NCBI GenBank assembly: GCA_963692955.1
Contig: OY843587.1
Span: 1,054,001 to 1,118,000, forward strand
Direction of reading: 5' to 3'
Length of the DNA: 64,000 bases
From: UBA5158 sp963692955
GTDB taxonomy: Bacteria > Pseudomonadota > Gammaproteobacteria > DSM-16500
Shown: positions 25,689 to 34,717 of the stretch, one piece after another
How positions within the stretch are numbered: the stretch's first letter is position 1
Layout of the letters: each line of letters starts with the position of its first letter
The notes under the pieces: generated by a model
What the model saw: the letters and a program-made list of their open reading frames with translations, nothing else
Database searches by the model: none
Told to the model about the DNA's origin: nothing
Made by a program: the position numbers and the translations under genes

Positions 25689-27296
25689 ATGCAAAAAACA
25701 TTATTCCACTTGGCGGCCTTAAGCGTCTTGTTTTACTTGATGGCGGCGCCAACGTTCGCCGCTATGCGTATTGACTTAAACCAACAGCAAAATTTGAATT
25801 TACCAGCCACTGCGCCGGCGCCTACCGAATTTAAAGAAATTAGCCGGACACAAGATGCGAACCATATGACGCATATCCGTCTTCAGCAGACTTATCAAGG
25901 TTATCCAGTGTGGGGCGGTGAAGCAGTAATTCATACGCAAGCTATAATGCCGACACTGAAGACATTCGCCTTGCGTCAAAGCAATCAAGCATACACTAGC
26001 AACGGCGTTATTTTTAAAGGCTTAAACATTGACTTAGCGGGAGCACCTGTTGCTATTTTTACGGCGGATCAAGCCGCCATTGCTTACGCACGTATCTTAA
26101 AAGAGTATCTTGCGAAAAACCGTGCGACTACCGCAGTGACACAGCCGCATCACCAACTGCTCGTTTACTTAGACGCTAATGGCAACGCGCATTGGGCTTA
26201 TCTTATTAGCTTTGTGGTAGACGCGGCGCTGCCGGCTAAACCCACATTTATAGTCGACGCGGAAAATTTTTCTATTTATAAAAAATGGGATGATGTTAAA
26301 ACGTTAGAACCTATCGCCGCGGGTGGATTTGGCGGCAATAAAAAAACCGGCAAGTTGGCGTATGATGCCATCGGTGATGATCTGCCCGCTTTAAAGATGC
26401 AACGCAATTCTTTGCAAAAGCTTTGCTACATTCAAAATGATGAAGTCATTGTGAAAGATACCCGTGTGAATGACGCGCTAGTCACCTTTACTTGTCCCAC
26501 TAAAGATGCTCGCCATAATGAGTATTGGGATGATGATTTGGACGCGGTGAATGGCGCTTATTCACCGAGTAATGATGCTTTGTATGCGGGCAATGTGATT
26601 AAGTCGATGTATCAAGATTGGTATCACGTGCCGGTTTTAGTTGATCGCAGCGGCGCGCCTATGCGTCTCGTCATGCGCGTGCACGAGCCCATAGAAAATG
26701 CTTATTGGTTTAGTAACCAAATGACGTTCGGTGACGGTGGCCATGATTTTTATCCGCTGGTGTCGTTGGAGGTGGCGGGGCATGAAGTCAGTCATGGATT
26801 TACCGAGCAGCATTCAGATTTAATTTATGAAGCCCAGTCGGGTGGTTTGAATGAAGCGTTTTCTGATATGGCGGCGCAAGCCGTACAATTTTATTCTACT
26901 GGTCGCAACACGTGGGAAATCGGCGGCGAAATTTTAAAATCCAATCAATCACTACGCTATTTAGATGAACCTACGAAAGATTGCGCGCTGGGTAAAAAAC
27001 CCGGTAATGATTGTTCTATCGATAATCTTAAAGATTACAACGCTGCGCTTGATGTTCATTATAGTAGTGGTGTGTTTAACAAATTATTTTATCTGCTGAG
27101 TACTAGTAAAGATTGGGATACCCGCAAAGCATTTGATGTCATGGTGCGAGCGAACGTTGTCTACTGGACTTCAAGTGTTAATTTTGTCGACGCGGCTTGC
27201 GGCGCGATACGCGCGGCGAAAGATTTGGGTTATGATCCGCAAGCAGTAAAGTCCGCGGCGTTAACTGTGGGAATTAATACCAATAATTGCGTTTAA
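25689..27296 (+). CDS. M4 family zinc metalloprotease (vibriolysin / Legionella ProA-like)
   Basis: A 535-residue secreted protease precursor: signal peptide (1-24), an FTP/PepSY-type propeptide (about 25-205), and a thermolysin-fold catalytic domain (about 215-535). The zinc site is H365-E-V-S-H369 with E389 in GGLNEAFSD as third ligand, and H457 (DVHYSSGVFNK) matches the thermolysin active-site His. Length and order match Legionella ProA/Msp (543). Cys247/Cys269 and Cys432/Cys442 may form disulphides. There is no C-terminal PPC domain. It is probably exported by Sec and then type II secretion; secretion genes are not in the window. AGAGG lies five bases before the ATG. It is convergent with the next gene, 3 bp away. 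Confidence 0.94.
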   Translation: MQKTLFHLAALSVLFYLMAAPTFAAMRIDLNQQQNLNLPATAPAPTEFKEISRTQDANHMTHIRLQQTYQGYPVWGGEAVIHTQAIMPTLKTFALRQSNQAYTSNGVIFKGLNIDLAGAPVAIFTADQAAIAYARILKEYLAKNRATTAVTQPHHQLLVYLDANGNAHWAYLISFVVDAALPAKPTFIVDAENFSIYKKWDDVKTLEPIAAGGFGGNKKTGKLAYDAIGDDLPALKMQRNSLQKLCYIQNDEVIVKDTRVNDALVTFTCPTKDARHNEYWDDDLDAVNGAYSPSNDALYAGNVIKSMYQDWYHVPVLVDRSGAPMRLVMRVHEPIENAYWFSNQMTFGDGGHDFYPLVSLEVAGHEVSHGFTEQHSDLIYEAQSGGLNEAFSDMAAQAVQFYSTGRNTWEIGGEILKSNQSLRYLDEPTKDCALGKKPGNDCSIDNLKDYNAALDVHYSSGVFNKLFYLLSTSKDWDTRKAFDVMVRANVVYWTSSVNFVDAACGAIRAAKDLGYDPQAVKSAALTVGINTNNCV

Positions 27297-27299
27297 AAA

Positions 27300-28244
27300 T
27301 TATTTGGGGCGATTTGACTTTGTCTCGCTGTCATTCATAGGAGAAACCTGATTAGAACGGGGCCTCTTAGTTTGCGGGTCGGTCAGGCTTAATTGGGTAA
27401 CGACACGGTCTGTGCTTTCGAGGATGTTATTGAGCGTAGTAGTTTTGATAGCGCCGAAATTATTGCTTAATTCTGCTTGTTGTAAGGGGCCGATGCGAGT
27501 TTCAAGGGCTTGTTTAACGTCGAATACAATTTTCGAAAATTTACTTGCAAAATCGCTAGTTAAACCATTACGTTGATCGTGTAGTAACATAAATGTTTTT
27601 TGTTGTGCGTTTTTACAAACTTTTTGACATTCCGAAAATAAGACCGTATCACGGTTGCTAGATTTGAAGGTTTTTAAAATTCCTAATTTTATGGTTTCAA
27701 TACTGTTTATCGTATTGAGTGATTGCGCAAAGAAAACGGCGGCATCAATAGATTGTAATTTGGCTTTTAATTCCGGTTTAATATGAATATAGGTGTCGAC
27801 GTTATTTCTGATGAGTTCAAAAATATCTTTGACGGCTTTTGTATAATCCTGTAGTCGCCGGCTAGACTTACCGTCTTTCAAAATCTTGTTAAGTACCGCG
27901 GGTTCGATATTCAAACGCGTGCTGGCGTCAGCTGCGATAAAATCATCTTCTATTTCTTTCAGCTGATAATGAATTTCCAATGGTGAGCTGTGGATGTGGG
28001 AATTGATCGCGGATAATTTTTCGAGAAATTCTAAGTTTTCTTCACTTTTAATTGTTATCAATACAGCGTTCAGAAACTCTTTCAGCGGTTGTGCTTGAGG
28101 GTCTAAAATATTCTGGGTCAGTTGACCTTGAAAGGCTTCTGACGCAAAACTTTCTTTAGATATAAAATATTCTCCGGGAGCGCTGGCCGACCTCCCGGTA
28201 AAAAATAGCGATTTTTTACGTGGATCTTTGTTGTTTTGAGGCAT
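27300..28244 (-). CDS. Helical protein of unknown function with basic tail
   Basis: A 314-residue protein that I do not recognise. AAAGG lies six bases before the ATG. The first 35 residues are basic and Ser-rich (KDPRKKSLFFTGRSAS). Residues 40-285 are helical with coiled-coil character. The tail holds T-K-R-P-R and S-N-R-P-K clusters that could act as a nuclear localisation signal or bind nucleic acid. No membrane segment or signal peptide is present. It is divergent from the DUF4239 gene. A host-directed effector is possible but only a guess. Confidence 0.6.
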   Translation of the reverse strand: MPQNNKDPRKKSLFFTGRSASAPGEYFISKESFASEAFQGQLTQNILDPQAQPLKEFLNAVLITIKSEENLEFLEKLSAINSHIHSSPLEIHYQLKEIEDDFIAADASTRLNIEPAVLNKILKDGKSSRRLQDYTKAVKDIFELIRNNVDTYIHIKPELKAKLQSIDAAVFFAQSLNTINSIETIKLGILKTFKSSNRDTVLFSECQKVCKNAQQKTFMLLHDQRNGLTSDFASKFSKIVFDVKQALETRIGPLQQAELSNNFGAIKTTTLNNILESTDRVVTQLSLTDPQTKRPRSNQVSPMNDSETKSNRPK

Positions 28245-28376
28245 TATTGGCCTTTTGTTTATGTTATCATTTAGTTAATTATAGACCAAATTGAAAATTG
28301 ATGGCTTTTTAAGCGCTAACCCATTGATAGTTTTCAAAAATAATTTGAATAAGATGCTAGTTTCAGGGAGAAACGC

Positions 28377-29162
28377 ATGTTCAATTTCGCCTTTGCCGCC
28401 ACGGTCTTAATCCTCCTAATTATCTTACTTTCCTTTAGCGTTGCTGGTGGCCGTTGGTATGGCAAACGTCAACTCTTGAAACAGGATAAAAAGGAACTTG
28501 AAGTGGTGATCGTGGCCGAAGGCGCGGTCTTTACCCTCTTGGCATTATTGGTGGCTTTTGCATTTTCTGGCGCTTATGAGCGTTTCGAAAACCGTAAATT
28601 GCACGTCATGGAAGAAGCGAACGTCGTTAACGTCGCTTACAAAGGCATAGATATGATGGCGCCTGAAACACAGCCCGCATTACGTCAAGGTTTTCGTGAC
28701 TACCTCGATGTGCAGTTATTATTTTATAAAAACGCTAAATACGCCGCGACCAATAAAGTTTTTTACTACAACATAGGACGCCAAGAAACGGTGGAAGATA
28801 AAATTTGGGCGCTGGCCCTGAGCGCATGTAAGATTACGAAAGACCCCATCGCCACACAATTATTTCTCCCTGACCTCACCAACATGTTTGATACCGAAAC
28901 CATAGGCATGGAAATAACCCGCGTCCATCCGCCGATCGCGATTTTTGGATTACTAGTTGGCTTGGCGGTGTTAAGCGGATTTTTAGCAGGCTACAGCACC
29001 GCTAGCAGCCAGAGCAAGTTGTCTTTGCATATACTAAGTTATGTGGCGATCACCGCATTTACGATTTACATTATTATTGATTTGGAGTTCCCCCGCGTCG
29101 GCATGATACGGGTCGATTCATTCGATAAAATTTTACAAGATGTCCGTGATCAAATGCATTAA
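28377..29162 (+). CDS. DUF4239 (bestrophin-like) membrane protein, copy 1
   Basis: A 261-residue protein with four membrane helices: one near 5-25, one near 45-65, and two near 180-230. It carries the DUF4239 signature: A-L-L-V-A-F-A-F-S-G-A-Y-E-R-F-E-N-R followed by E-E-A-N, the family's membrane helix and Arg/Glu pattern. Some call this family bestrophin-like, hinting at an anion channel, but no function is established. AGGGAG lies several bases before the ATG. A second, more divergent member is at 39933-40754. Confidence 0.85.
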   Translation: MFNFAFAATVLILLIILLSFSVAGGRWYGKRQLLKQDKKELEVVIVAEGAVFTLLALLVAFAFSGAYERFENRKLHVMEEANVVNVAYKGIDMMAPETQPALRQGFRDYLDVQLLFYKNAKYAATNKVFYYNIGRQETVEDKIWALALSACKITKDPIATQLFLPDLTNMFDTETIGMEITRVHPPIAIFGLLVGLAVLSGFLAGYSTASSQSKLSLHILSYVAITAFTIYIIIDLEFPRVGMIRVDSFDKILQDVRDQMH

Positions 29163-29264
29163 CGGCTAGCAAAGCCGCAAAAATACTGGTCGTTAAGCAA
29201 CTGATTTCACAATAATAAGCTATAATATAGAAGTAATATGATATTTAATTGAGAGATTGTTCTT

Positions 29265-29774
29265 ATGAGAATCATCTTCATTTTACTGGGTTTTTTATTC
29301 TTTACGACAGTAAATGCAGCTGATTTCACGCTAACTTCCCCAGGTCTAACTCCCAATGCTCAAATCCCGCTGGTTTATACTTGTGACGGTAAAAATATTT
29401 CGCCCAAATTGGTATGGTCCAATCCGCCCGCCGGCACGGTTGAATATGCGTTAGCACTGTATAGCCCTGATTCTGTCGTTGGGGTTTATTACAATTGGAT
29501 TGTTTACAATATTCCCGTGACATCGAGTTCGCTGCCTGAAGCTGCTAATAAAGATTTACCTGATGGGGTGGATGATGCTGAAAATACGGCTGGGGATGAT
29601 ATGTACCGCGGGCCATGCCCACCAGATACCGGGCTGCATCATTATGTTTTTGAAATATTCGCGTTGGGCACTAACATTGATTTGTCTAGCAGTGACAGCG
29701 TCGATGAAAGTATCAAAACGATTAAGCGCCGCAGCATCGCTTCCGCGAAGTTAACCGTTTTGTTTAATCATTAA
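29265..29774 (+). CDS. YbhB/YbcL-type PEBP family protein, exported
   Basis: A 169-residue member of the phosphatidylethanolamine-binding protein (Raf kinase inhibitor) family. A signal peptide (1-18, VNA-A) puts it in the periplasm. Family landmarks are T-C-D-G-K-N-I-S-P-x-L-V-W (about 39-51), the W-I-V-Y-N-I-P strand, and Y-R-G-P-C-P-P-D-T-G-x-H-H-Y-x-F (about 112-127), which lines the ligand pocket. Bacterial members have no proven substrate. GAGAG lies nine bases before the ATG. It is 102 bp after the DUF4239 gene and convergent with the next gene. Confidence 0.9.
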   Translation: MRIIFILLGFLFFTTVNAADFTLTSPGLTPNAQIPLVYTCDGKNISPKLVWSNPPAGTVEYALALYSPDSVVGVYYNWIVYNIPVTSSSLPEAANKDLPDGVDDAENTAGDDMYRGPCPPDTGLHHYVFEIFALGTNIDLSSSDSVDESIKTIKRRSIASAKLTVLFNH

Positions 29775-29776
29775 AA

Positions 29777-30403
29777 TTAACGTAAACGCACCGGCGCATA
29801 GCCGTCTTTAACCGCGTCCACATCCACGCCTGTTTCTTTCTCTTCTTTCATCCGCGAATATTCTACGGCGCCAATGAATGCGCAAGAGCCAATTACTAGC
29901 GAGACAGCTAACGCGATAAGCACAGCATGCTGACCAGCCCATTGCTCTGACGTGGACATAGCTTGCGAAGTTAGCGTTTCAGTGACATTGCCAAGTAATT
30001 GCAGCATGGCGCTTGGAATTAATACGCTACCGCACGCTTGCAACGAAAGCGTATTAGAAGCTCCGGATGCGTGGTGCTCGAGAGTATTTATATTATAAGC
30101 AATACTGGGGCTAGGTTCACTGCAATTGCCGCCTAGGCTAAAGTTATTAGCAAGTAATCGCTCTTTTAAAAAATCAAAATTTTTCTTTTCTGAGCCGCCA
30201 ATTTGGTAAACATTTAGATCAGGCGCAGTGACTGTTTCTTTGTAGGCTAAAGCAGTTTTAGTTGCGTTGTCTTCGCTACCAGATTCATGACCAGGCGTAT
30301 GATTGTAAAGTTTATTTCTAAGGCGTGTCCGGGTCGGATTGTTATCATTCGCGTGCGGATTAGTATTATTGAATTGCTGAAGAATAAAACGGGACGATGG
30401 CAT
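29777..30403 (-). CDS. Single-pass membrane protein of unknown function
   Basis: A 208-residue protein with a polar, Asn-rich N-terminus (about 1-60), a middle region with a few Cys, and one hydrophobic helix near the C-terminus (HAVLIALAVSLVIGSCAFIG, about 159-178) followed by a charged tail. This is close to a tail-anchored layout. I know no homologous family. AGGTG lies five bases before the ATG. It is 62 bp downstream of the 383-residue gene on the same strand, so they may be co-transcribed; both could be effectors, which is only inference. Confidence 0.6.
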   Translation of the reverse strand: MPSSRFILQQFNNTNPHANDNNPTRTRLRNKLYNHTPGHESGSEDNATKTALAYKETVTAPDLNVYQIGGSEKKNFDFLKERLLANNFSLGGNCSEPSPSIAYNINTLEHHASGASNTLSLQACGSVLIPSAMLQLLGNVTETLTSQAMSTSEQWAGQHAVLIALAVSLVIGSCAFIGAVEYSRMKEEKETGVDVDAVKDGYAPVRLR

Positions 30404-30465
30404 GATGGCACCTATTTTTTTTATAAAAGTATGCCAAAATAGATCATCTCAATAATATTGTCAAC

Positions 30466-31617
30466 TTAGCCGGGCCGCGGGCGCGGGCTAAGCGTTGCTT
30501 TTAATTCCGTGTCTAACTTAACCACATCTTGTTTCGCGCTCGCAATTAATTTATTCACGTCATTTAATAAATGGCTATCGTTCACAAATTTTTGCGCTTT
30601 ATCGACGACATTTTTTAAATCATCAGCGATAACGTCTGTCGAACGCAACGCTAAGCGGATGGTGCTATTCGCGTTGGTGGTAGTGGTCGAGGTCGCATCG
30701 ACGGCGAGTTCTTTTTCTTTTACTAACGGTTCGCCAATTTTGCCAAAGCCATTGCGATATTCATTAACGGTAAATAGTTCAAGGTTTGAAATGCTGGGTA
30801 TACCATTGCTAGTTTTGAAAGTCGCTGCAAATTCTGGGTCAAGCGTTGGCGCTAGCGGTGCCTCTGCGCCGATGACTACGGAAAAATCTTTGTAGTCAGG
30901 TGACGGCGGCGGCATTTCGTTAATAAAACTTTTTAACGCATCATTTACCGCGTGCATCGCTGTGCGGGCGTTTTCAGCGACGGCAGGCGCGTATTGCGTG
31001 ATATCAATGTTGTTGCCCTCCGCAGTTTCGATCACGTTTAAAAATTCATAATTTTCGATGCTCGCATTTATTTTTTCATGCAGCGCTTGCGCTTGTTTTT
31101 CCAAACCGTCTTGCCAATTGTCCGCGCCCCAGCTGGCCTGGATCCGAGTTTGCAGCGCGGTTTGTTTTTCGCTAAGACTATCCAGAAAAATCTGCGCGTC
31201 ATTTAAAACATGCTGTTTGTAATCCGCCGCTGATTGGGTCGGCTGCGGCAATGCGACCGGGAAAGGATTGCGTTGGTCCGCTAGCATCGCGTGATAGCGT
31301 TCTTGAGCTTTGGTATCCACCTCCGCGCGGACTTCAAGAATTTTTTCCACCATGGTTTTGTAGTGTATTAGTAATTTGATTTCACTGAGCAGGGCGGCGA
31401 GATTGACCGCCATGCCAAACTCTTGGTTTTCGCGCTGTAGTTTGGCGGCGGCTTTTTTATTATTGAAATTCATTTGTTGAAAACTTTTTTCCGCTGTTCT
31501 GCTAATTTCACGCTGCCATTTGCTGGTGTTCGCTTTGCCAGTATGGGAATTATTCGCAAGATAGTCACCGACCAGTTTGGCTTCATTTTGGCTATAATTG
31601 GTGTAATTTAGAGGCAT
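30466..31617 (-). CDS. Coiled-coil protein of unknown function
   Basis: A 383-residue soluble protein, mostly helix. A coiled-coil is likely around 40-115 (basic and Gln-rich, then LLSEIKLLIHYKTMVEKILE) and near 315-375. It begins M-P-L-N-Y-T-N, very like the start of the 827-residue protein at 34718-37201 (M-P-I-N-Y-V-N), a shared N-terminal motif of unknown meaning. No signal peptide or membrane segment. It may be first in a pair with the single-pass membrane protein. No family recognised. Confidence 0.6.
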   Translation of the reverse strand: MPLNYTNYSQNEAKLVGDYLANNSHTGKANTSKWQREISRTAEKSFQQMNFNNKKAAAKLQRENQEFGMAVNLAALLSEIKLLIHYKTMVEKILEVRAEVDTKAQERYHAMLADQRNPFPVALPQPTQSAADYKQHVLNDAQIFLDSLSEKQTALQTRIQASWGADNWQDGLEKQAQALHEKINASIENYEFLNVIETAEGNNIDITQYAPAVAENARTAMHAVNDALKSFINEMPPPSPDYKDFSVVIGAEAPLAPTLDPEFAATFKTSNGIPSISNLELFTVNEYRNGFGKIGEPLVKEKELAVDATSTTTTNANSTIRLALRSTDVIADDLKNVVDKAQKFVNDSHLLNDVNKLIASAKQDVVKLDTELKATLSPRPRPG

Positions 31618-31692
31618 ACGGGTCGCCTGTTATTAAAATAGCCATGTTAAATCAATCACTAAGCTATGCAAAATCTATTTAAGATAAATGAA

Positions 31693-31701
31693 TGGTATAA
31701 T
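31693..31701 (+). promoter_or_regulatory. Extended -10 promoter of the small lipoprotein gene
   Basis: TGGTATAAT, an extended -10 element (TGn plus a consensus TATAAT), 41 bases before the lipoprotein ATG. No matching -35 box is needed with this form. The deduced leader carries a strong AAAGGAGATG ribosome binding site. Confidence 0.6.
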
Positions 31702-31741
31702 AATTATACTACATTAGCTTTTATTTCAAAGGAGATGATAT

Positions 31742-31909
31742 ATGAAAGCTTTCTTCCCCATAGTATTAATGACCTTAGCATTGGCGGCTTGCACCACTTA
31801 TAATAATCCTCCTCCAATGCATTCCAGCACTACTACGTCTTATTCCAGACCAATGATGAATGCCACACCGGTTGCTACCACCAGCGTGCATACGACTACG
31901 GCTGACTAA
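31742..31909 (+). CDS. Small outer-membrane-type lipoprotein
   Basis: A 55-residue protein. A GGAG box lies seven bases before the ATG and an extended -10 promoter further upstream. The N-terminus is a lipoprotein signal (MKAFFPIVLMTLALAAC) with lipobox L-A-A-C, so Cys17 would be lipidated. The mature part is short and Pro/Ser/Thr/Met-rich (TTYNNPPPMHSS and on) with no fold I can name. Position +2 is Thr, not Asp, so outer-membrane sorting is expected. Small entericidin-like lipoproteins are similar in size, but no close match is claimed. Confidence 0.7.
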   Translation: MKAFFPIVLMTLALAACTTYNNPPPMHSSTTTSYSRPMMNATPVATTSVHTTTAD

Positions 31910-31948
31910 GACAGAAGGGTGTCCACACCTAACTATCTTAATATTTGA

Positions 31949-31991
31949 CCAGCAAAGGGCACAACAGCTTGGTTATATTGCCCTTTGGTGG
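31949..31991 (+). terminator. Hairpin after the lipoprotein gene
   Basis: Arms at 31949-31961 and 31979-31991 pair over 13 positions with one mismatch, around a 17-base loop, 39 bases past the lipoprotein stop. No T-run follows. It may end the short transcript or mark the 5' side of the MMPL gene's leader. Confidence 0.5.
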
Positions 31992-32061
31992 ATTCGGTTC
32001 AATGTCAGTCCCAATTAGTGATATCATCCGGGATCAAATATTAGGGGTTGGGTAATTAGTT

Positions 32062-34299
32062 ATGCGGAAAGACAATTTTTATCGCTTTGGGAAATTTATT
32101 TATAAAGCGCGATGGTACATCATTGTGGTGTGGCTAGCTTTGTTTTTAGCATGCATTCCAATGGCTCCGAAATTAGTAAGCGCGTATAAAGCGATTGGAT
32201 TCATCGATCCACATTCTCCCAGCGCGAAAGCGAACTCACTATTAGATGCTAAGCTCGGTTTTAGCTATAACCAATTCATCGTCATGTTTCATAGCGATAC
32301 GCTAAAAGCCTCCGATCCGCAGTTTGCCCGTCAAGTGCAAGAATCTTTTGCTGGCTTAAAAGATTTTCCAGTCCCACATCAAGTGACAGTGCCGTCCGTA
32401 AACAATAAACAAATTTCGAAAGATCAACATACCGCCTACGCCGTCGTATTATTGAAAGGCGATCAAGAAATTGACCCGAAAACATTAGCAGAGTTTAGGG
32501 CAGCGATCCGTAAGCCTGATTCATTGACTATGCATATTGGTGGGCAGCCGATTTTTCTCGAAGATACAAAAGTACAAACGCAAGTGGACTTATATAACGC
32601 CGAATATATCGCGACGCCGATTGCCATCGTCACCATGTTGTTCGTATTTGGTTCCGTGGTCGCCGCGAGCTTACCGATTATTTTAGGCGGCGTTACCGCG
32701 TTAGTTATTTTGTTAGCGTTATTTGCCGTGTCACAATTCATGTCGTTATCGGTATTCACATTAAATATCGCGTTGTTGCTGGGGCTGTGCCTCAGTTTGG
32801 ATTACGCGTTATTGATTATCAACCGCTATCGTGATGAATTGGCAAAAGGCCGCAGCGTCATCGACGCCATCGCCGTGACCCAATCCACCGCGGGCAAAGC
32901 CGTATTTTTTAGCGGTGCCGCGGTGTTTATTAGCTTAAGCGCGTTATTGCTATTCCCAATCAATGTTTTATTTTCCGTGGGCATCGGCGGTTTGGCCGCG
33001 GTGTCGGTCGCCGTCTCCGTCGCCGTCATTTTACTACCGGCGCTGTTAGCGGTGATAAATCATCACATTAATTCATGGCGCATCAAATTCTTAAGTTCGA
33101 AAAAATTCAACGCCAGCAATTGTTGGCGCTGGTTAGTAGAACGCGTTGTGAAGAGACCACGCGTTTATTTCTTAACGATTTTACTTTTGCTGGTTGGACT
33201 GGGTTATCCATTCTTTGACGCGAAATTTGGTTTTTCCGATTTTAGAATTTTGCCAAAAACGATGGAAAGCCGGCAGGTATTCGATAATTTCAAAGCGGAA
33301 TTTGGCGAAAATACGCTATCACCGATTACTGTGTTAGTGACGACGCCGAATTCAAAAGTAATGACGTGGAATAACTTAGGCAATTTGTTTGATTACGCCA
33401 GCATCTTGCGTGCTGATCCGCGCGTCGAGCGCGTCGTCGGTATCGTCAGCACCGACCCGCTGTTAGAAAGAGAAGAATATCAAAAGCTTTACACGCAGCA
33501 GCAAGATGTTTGGCCGCAAGAATTAAAAGATTTCTTAAAAATTTCCACCAATGATGATTTGACCGTCATGACGGTAATTAGCAAATATCCCAGCACTTCT
33601 CAAGAAACGACGTCGCTGATTAACAGCATACGTAACAGTAATCCTGGCCCGAATTTGCGCGTGGCCGTTACCGGCTCTACCGCGAATAGTTTGGACGCGT
33701 TAAAAAGTATTTCAGATGTCTTTCCATATGCTTTCTTATGGATAGTCGGATTTACTTATTTTGTCTTATTAATTTTGTTGCGTTCTTTGTTTTTACCTTT
33801 GAAAGCCATCGTCACCGCGATGTTAAGTTTATTCGCCAGTTACGGCATGCTGACGTTAGTTATTCAAGATGGGCTTTTTCATACGTTGCTGAATGTTGAG
33901 CCGCAAGGCATGTTGGACATTAGCTTGTTGATTATCATTTTCTGCGCCTTATTTGGCATCTCGATGGATTACGAAGTTTTCTTATTGACGAGCATTAAAG
34001 AATATCATGAGCAAACAAAAAATAATGTGAAAAGCATCGTGATGGGTATTGACCGTAGTTGCAGAATTATTTCTAGCGCCGCGATCATCGTGATGTTTAT
34101 CTGCTTTTCATTTATGTCTGCGGACATTTTAATTGTGAAAGCATTTGGCTTAGGCATCGCCGTCGCCGTATTCGTCGACGCGTTTATCATCCGCACCATG
34201 TTAGTGCCCGCGATCATGACGCTAATGGGTAAATGGAATTGGTATTTACCGAAATGGTTAGGGAAAATTTTACCGAAAATTAAATTCGACCCTGGTTAA
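32062..34299 (+). CDS. MMPL/RND family exporter
   Basis: A 745-residue inner-membrane exporter with the MMPL two-lobed layout: one helix (about 18-38), a periplasmic loop, five helices (about 170-340), then the same plan again (helix near 367, loop, and five helices near 550-735). Proton-relay motifs are seen in both halves: L-S-L-D-Y-A-L-L-I-I-N-R-Y-R-D-E and I-S-M-D-Y-E-V-F-L-L-T. Relatives export lipids or other hydrophobic compounds; the substrate here is unknown. No adaptor gene is adjacent. It overlaps the convergent 123-residue gene by 4 bp. Confidence 0.9.
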   Translation: MRKDNFYRFGKFIYKARWYIIVVWLALFLACIPMAPKLVSAYKAIGFIDPHSPSAKANSLLDAKLGFSYNQFIVMFHSDTLKASDPQFARQVQESFAGLKDFPVPHQVTVPSVNNKQISKDQHTAYAVVLLKGDQEIDPKTLAEFRAAIRKPDSLTMHIGGQPIFLEDTKVQTQVDLYNAEYIATPIAIVTMLFVFGSVVAASLPIILGGVTALVILLALFAVSQFMSLSVFTLNIALLLGLCLSLDYALLIINRYRDELAKGRSVIDAIAVTQSTAGKAVFFSGAAVFISLSALLLFPINVLFSVGIGGLAAVSVAVSVAVILLPALLAVINHHINSWRIKFLSSKKFNASNCWRWLVERVVKRPRVYFLTILLLLVGLGYPFFDAKFGFSDFRILPKTMESRQVFDNFKAEFGENTLSPITVLVTTPNSKVMTWNNLGNLFDYASILRADPRVERVVGIVSTDPLLEREEYQKLYTQQQDVWPQELKDFLKISTNDDLTVMTVISKYPSTSQETTSLINSIRNSNPGPNLRVAVTGSTANSLDALKSISDVFPYAFLWIVGFTYFVLLILLRSLFLPLKAIVTAMLSLFASYGMLTLVIQDGLFHTLLNVEPQGMLDISLLIIIFCALFGISMDYEVFLLTSIKEYHEQTKNNVKSIVMGIDRSCRIISSAAIIVMFICFSFMSADILIVKAFGLGIAVAVFVDAFIIRTMLVPAIMTLMGKWNWYLPKWLGKILPKIKFDPG

Positions 34300-34667
34300 G
34301 CAAGTGAACACGCGCTGCCAAAACAGCCGCATTCAATGCCGCTAGGAAAGGCCGGTTGCCCCAAGATAATGCTGATGGTATCGCCGGTATAAAGGGACGC
34401 ATCTAACGTCAGTACGCCATTCGTCATATTGCAAACTTCGACATCGGTGGGCGAGACTTGTAAGCCCACTTGTTGGATGCCGCTTAAATCCGTTGAGAAA
34501 TTCACGCTATTGCCGTCGGTGCTAATGACTGGCCCCAGAGTGCTGCCCACAAAGACATTGCCTGGGTTTGCGGTGTAATTGAAAAAAGTAAATGGGACTA
34601 AAACATTGTTGCCCGCGTTAGCAAAGTTGTTAACCGCGAGCACCAGTAAAATTAACAATTTCCGCAT
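34296..34667 (-). CDS. Small exported protein of unknown function
   Basis: A 123-residue protein. The second ATG (34667) is favoured because GGAG lies seven bases before it; the first, at 34673, is only one base away from that box. The signal peptide covers 1-18 (LLILLVLAVNNFANA). The mature part is beta-rich (VLVPFTFFNYTANPG and on) with a Cys in V-E-V-C-N-M and a C-terminal cluster E-C-G-C-F-G-S-A-C. The three clustered Cys could bind metal or form disulphides. No family recognised. It overlaps the end of the MMPL gene by 4 bp, facing it. Confidence 0.6.
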   Translation of the reverse strand: MRKLLILLVLAVNNFANAGNNVLVPFTFFNYTANPGNVFVGSTLGPVISTDGNSVNFSTDLSGIQQVGLQVSPTDVEVCNMTNGVLTLDASLYTGDTISIILGQPAFPSGIECGCFGSACSLA

Positions 34668-34717
34668 TATCATGCTCCAAAAAACATTCTTTTGCTGATG
34701 GATAAAATCCTATCATG

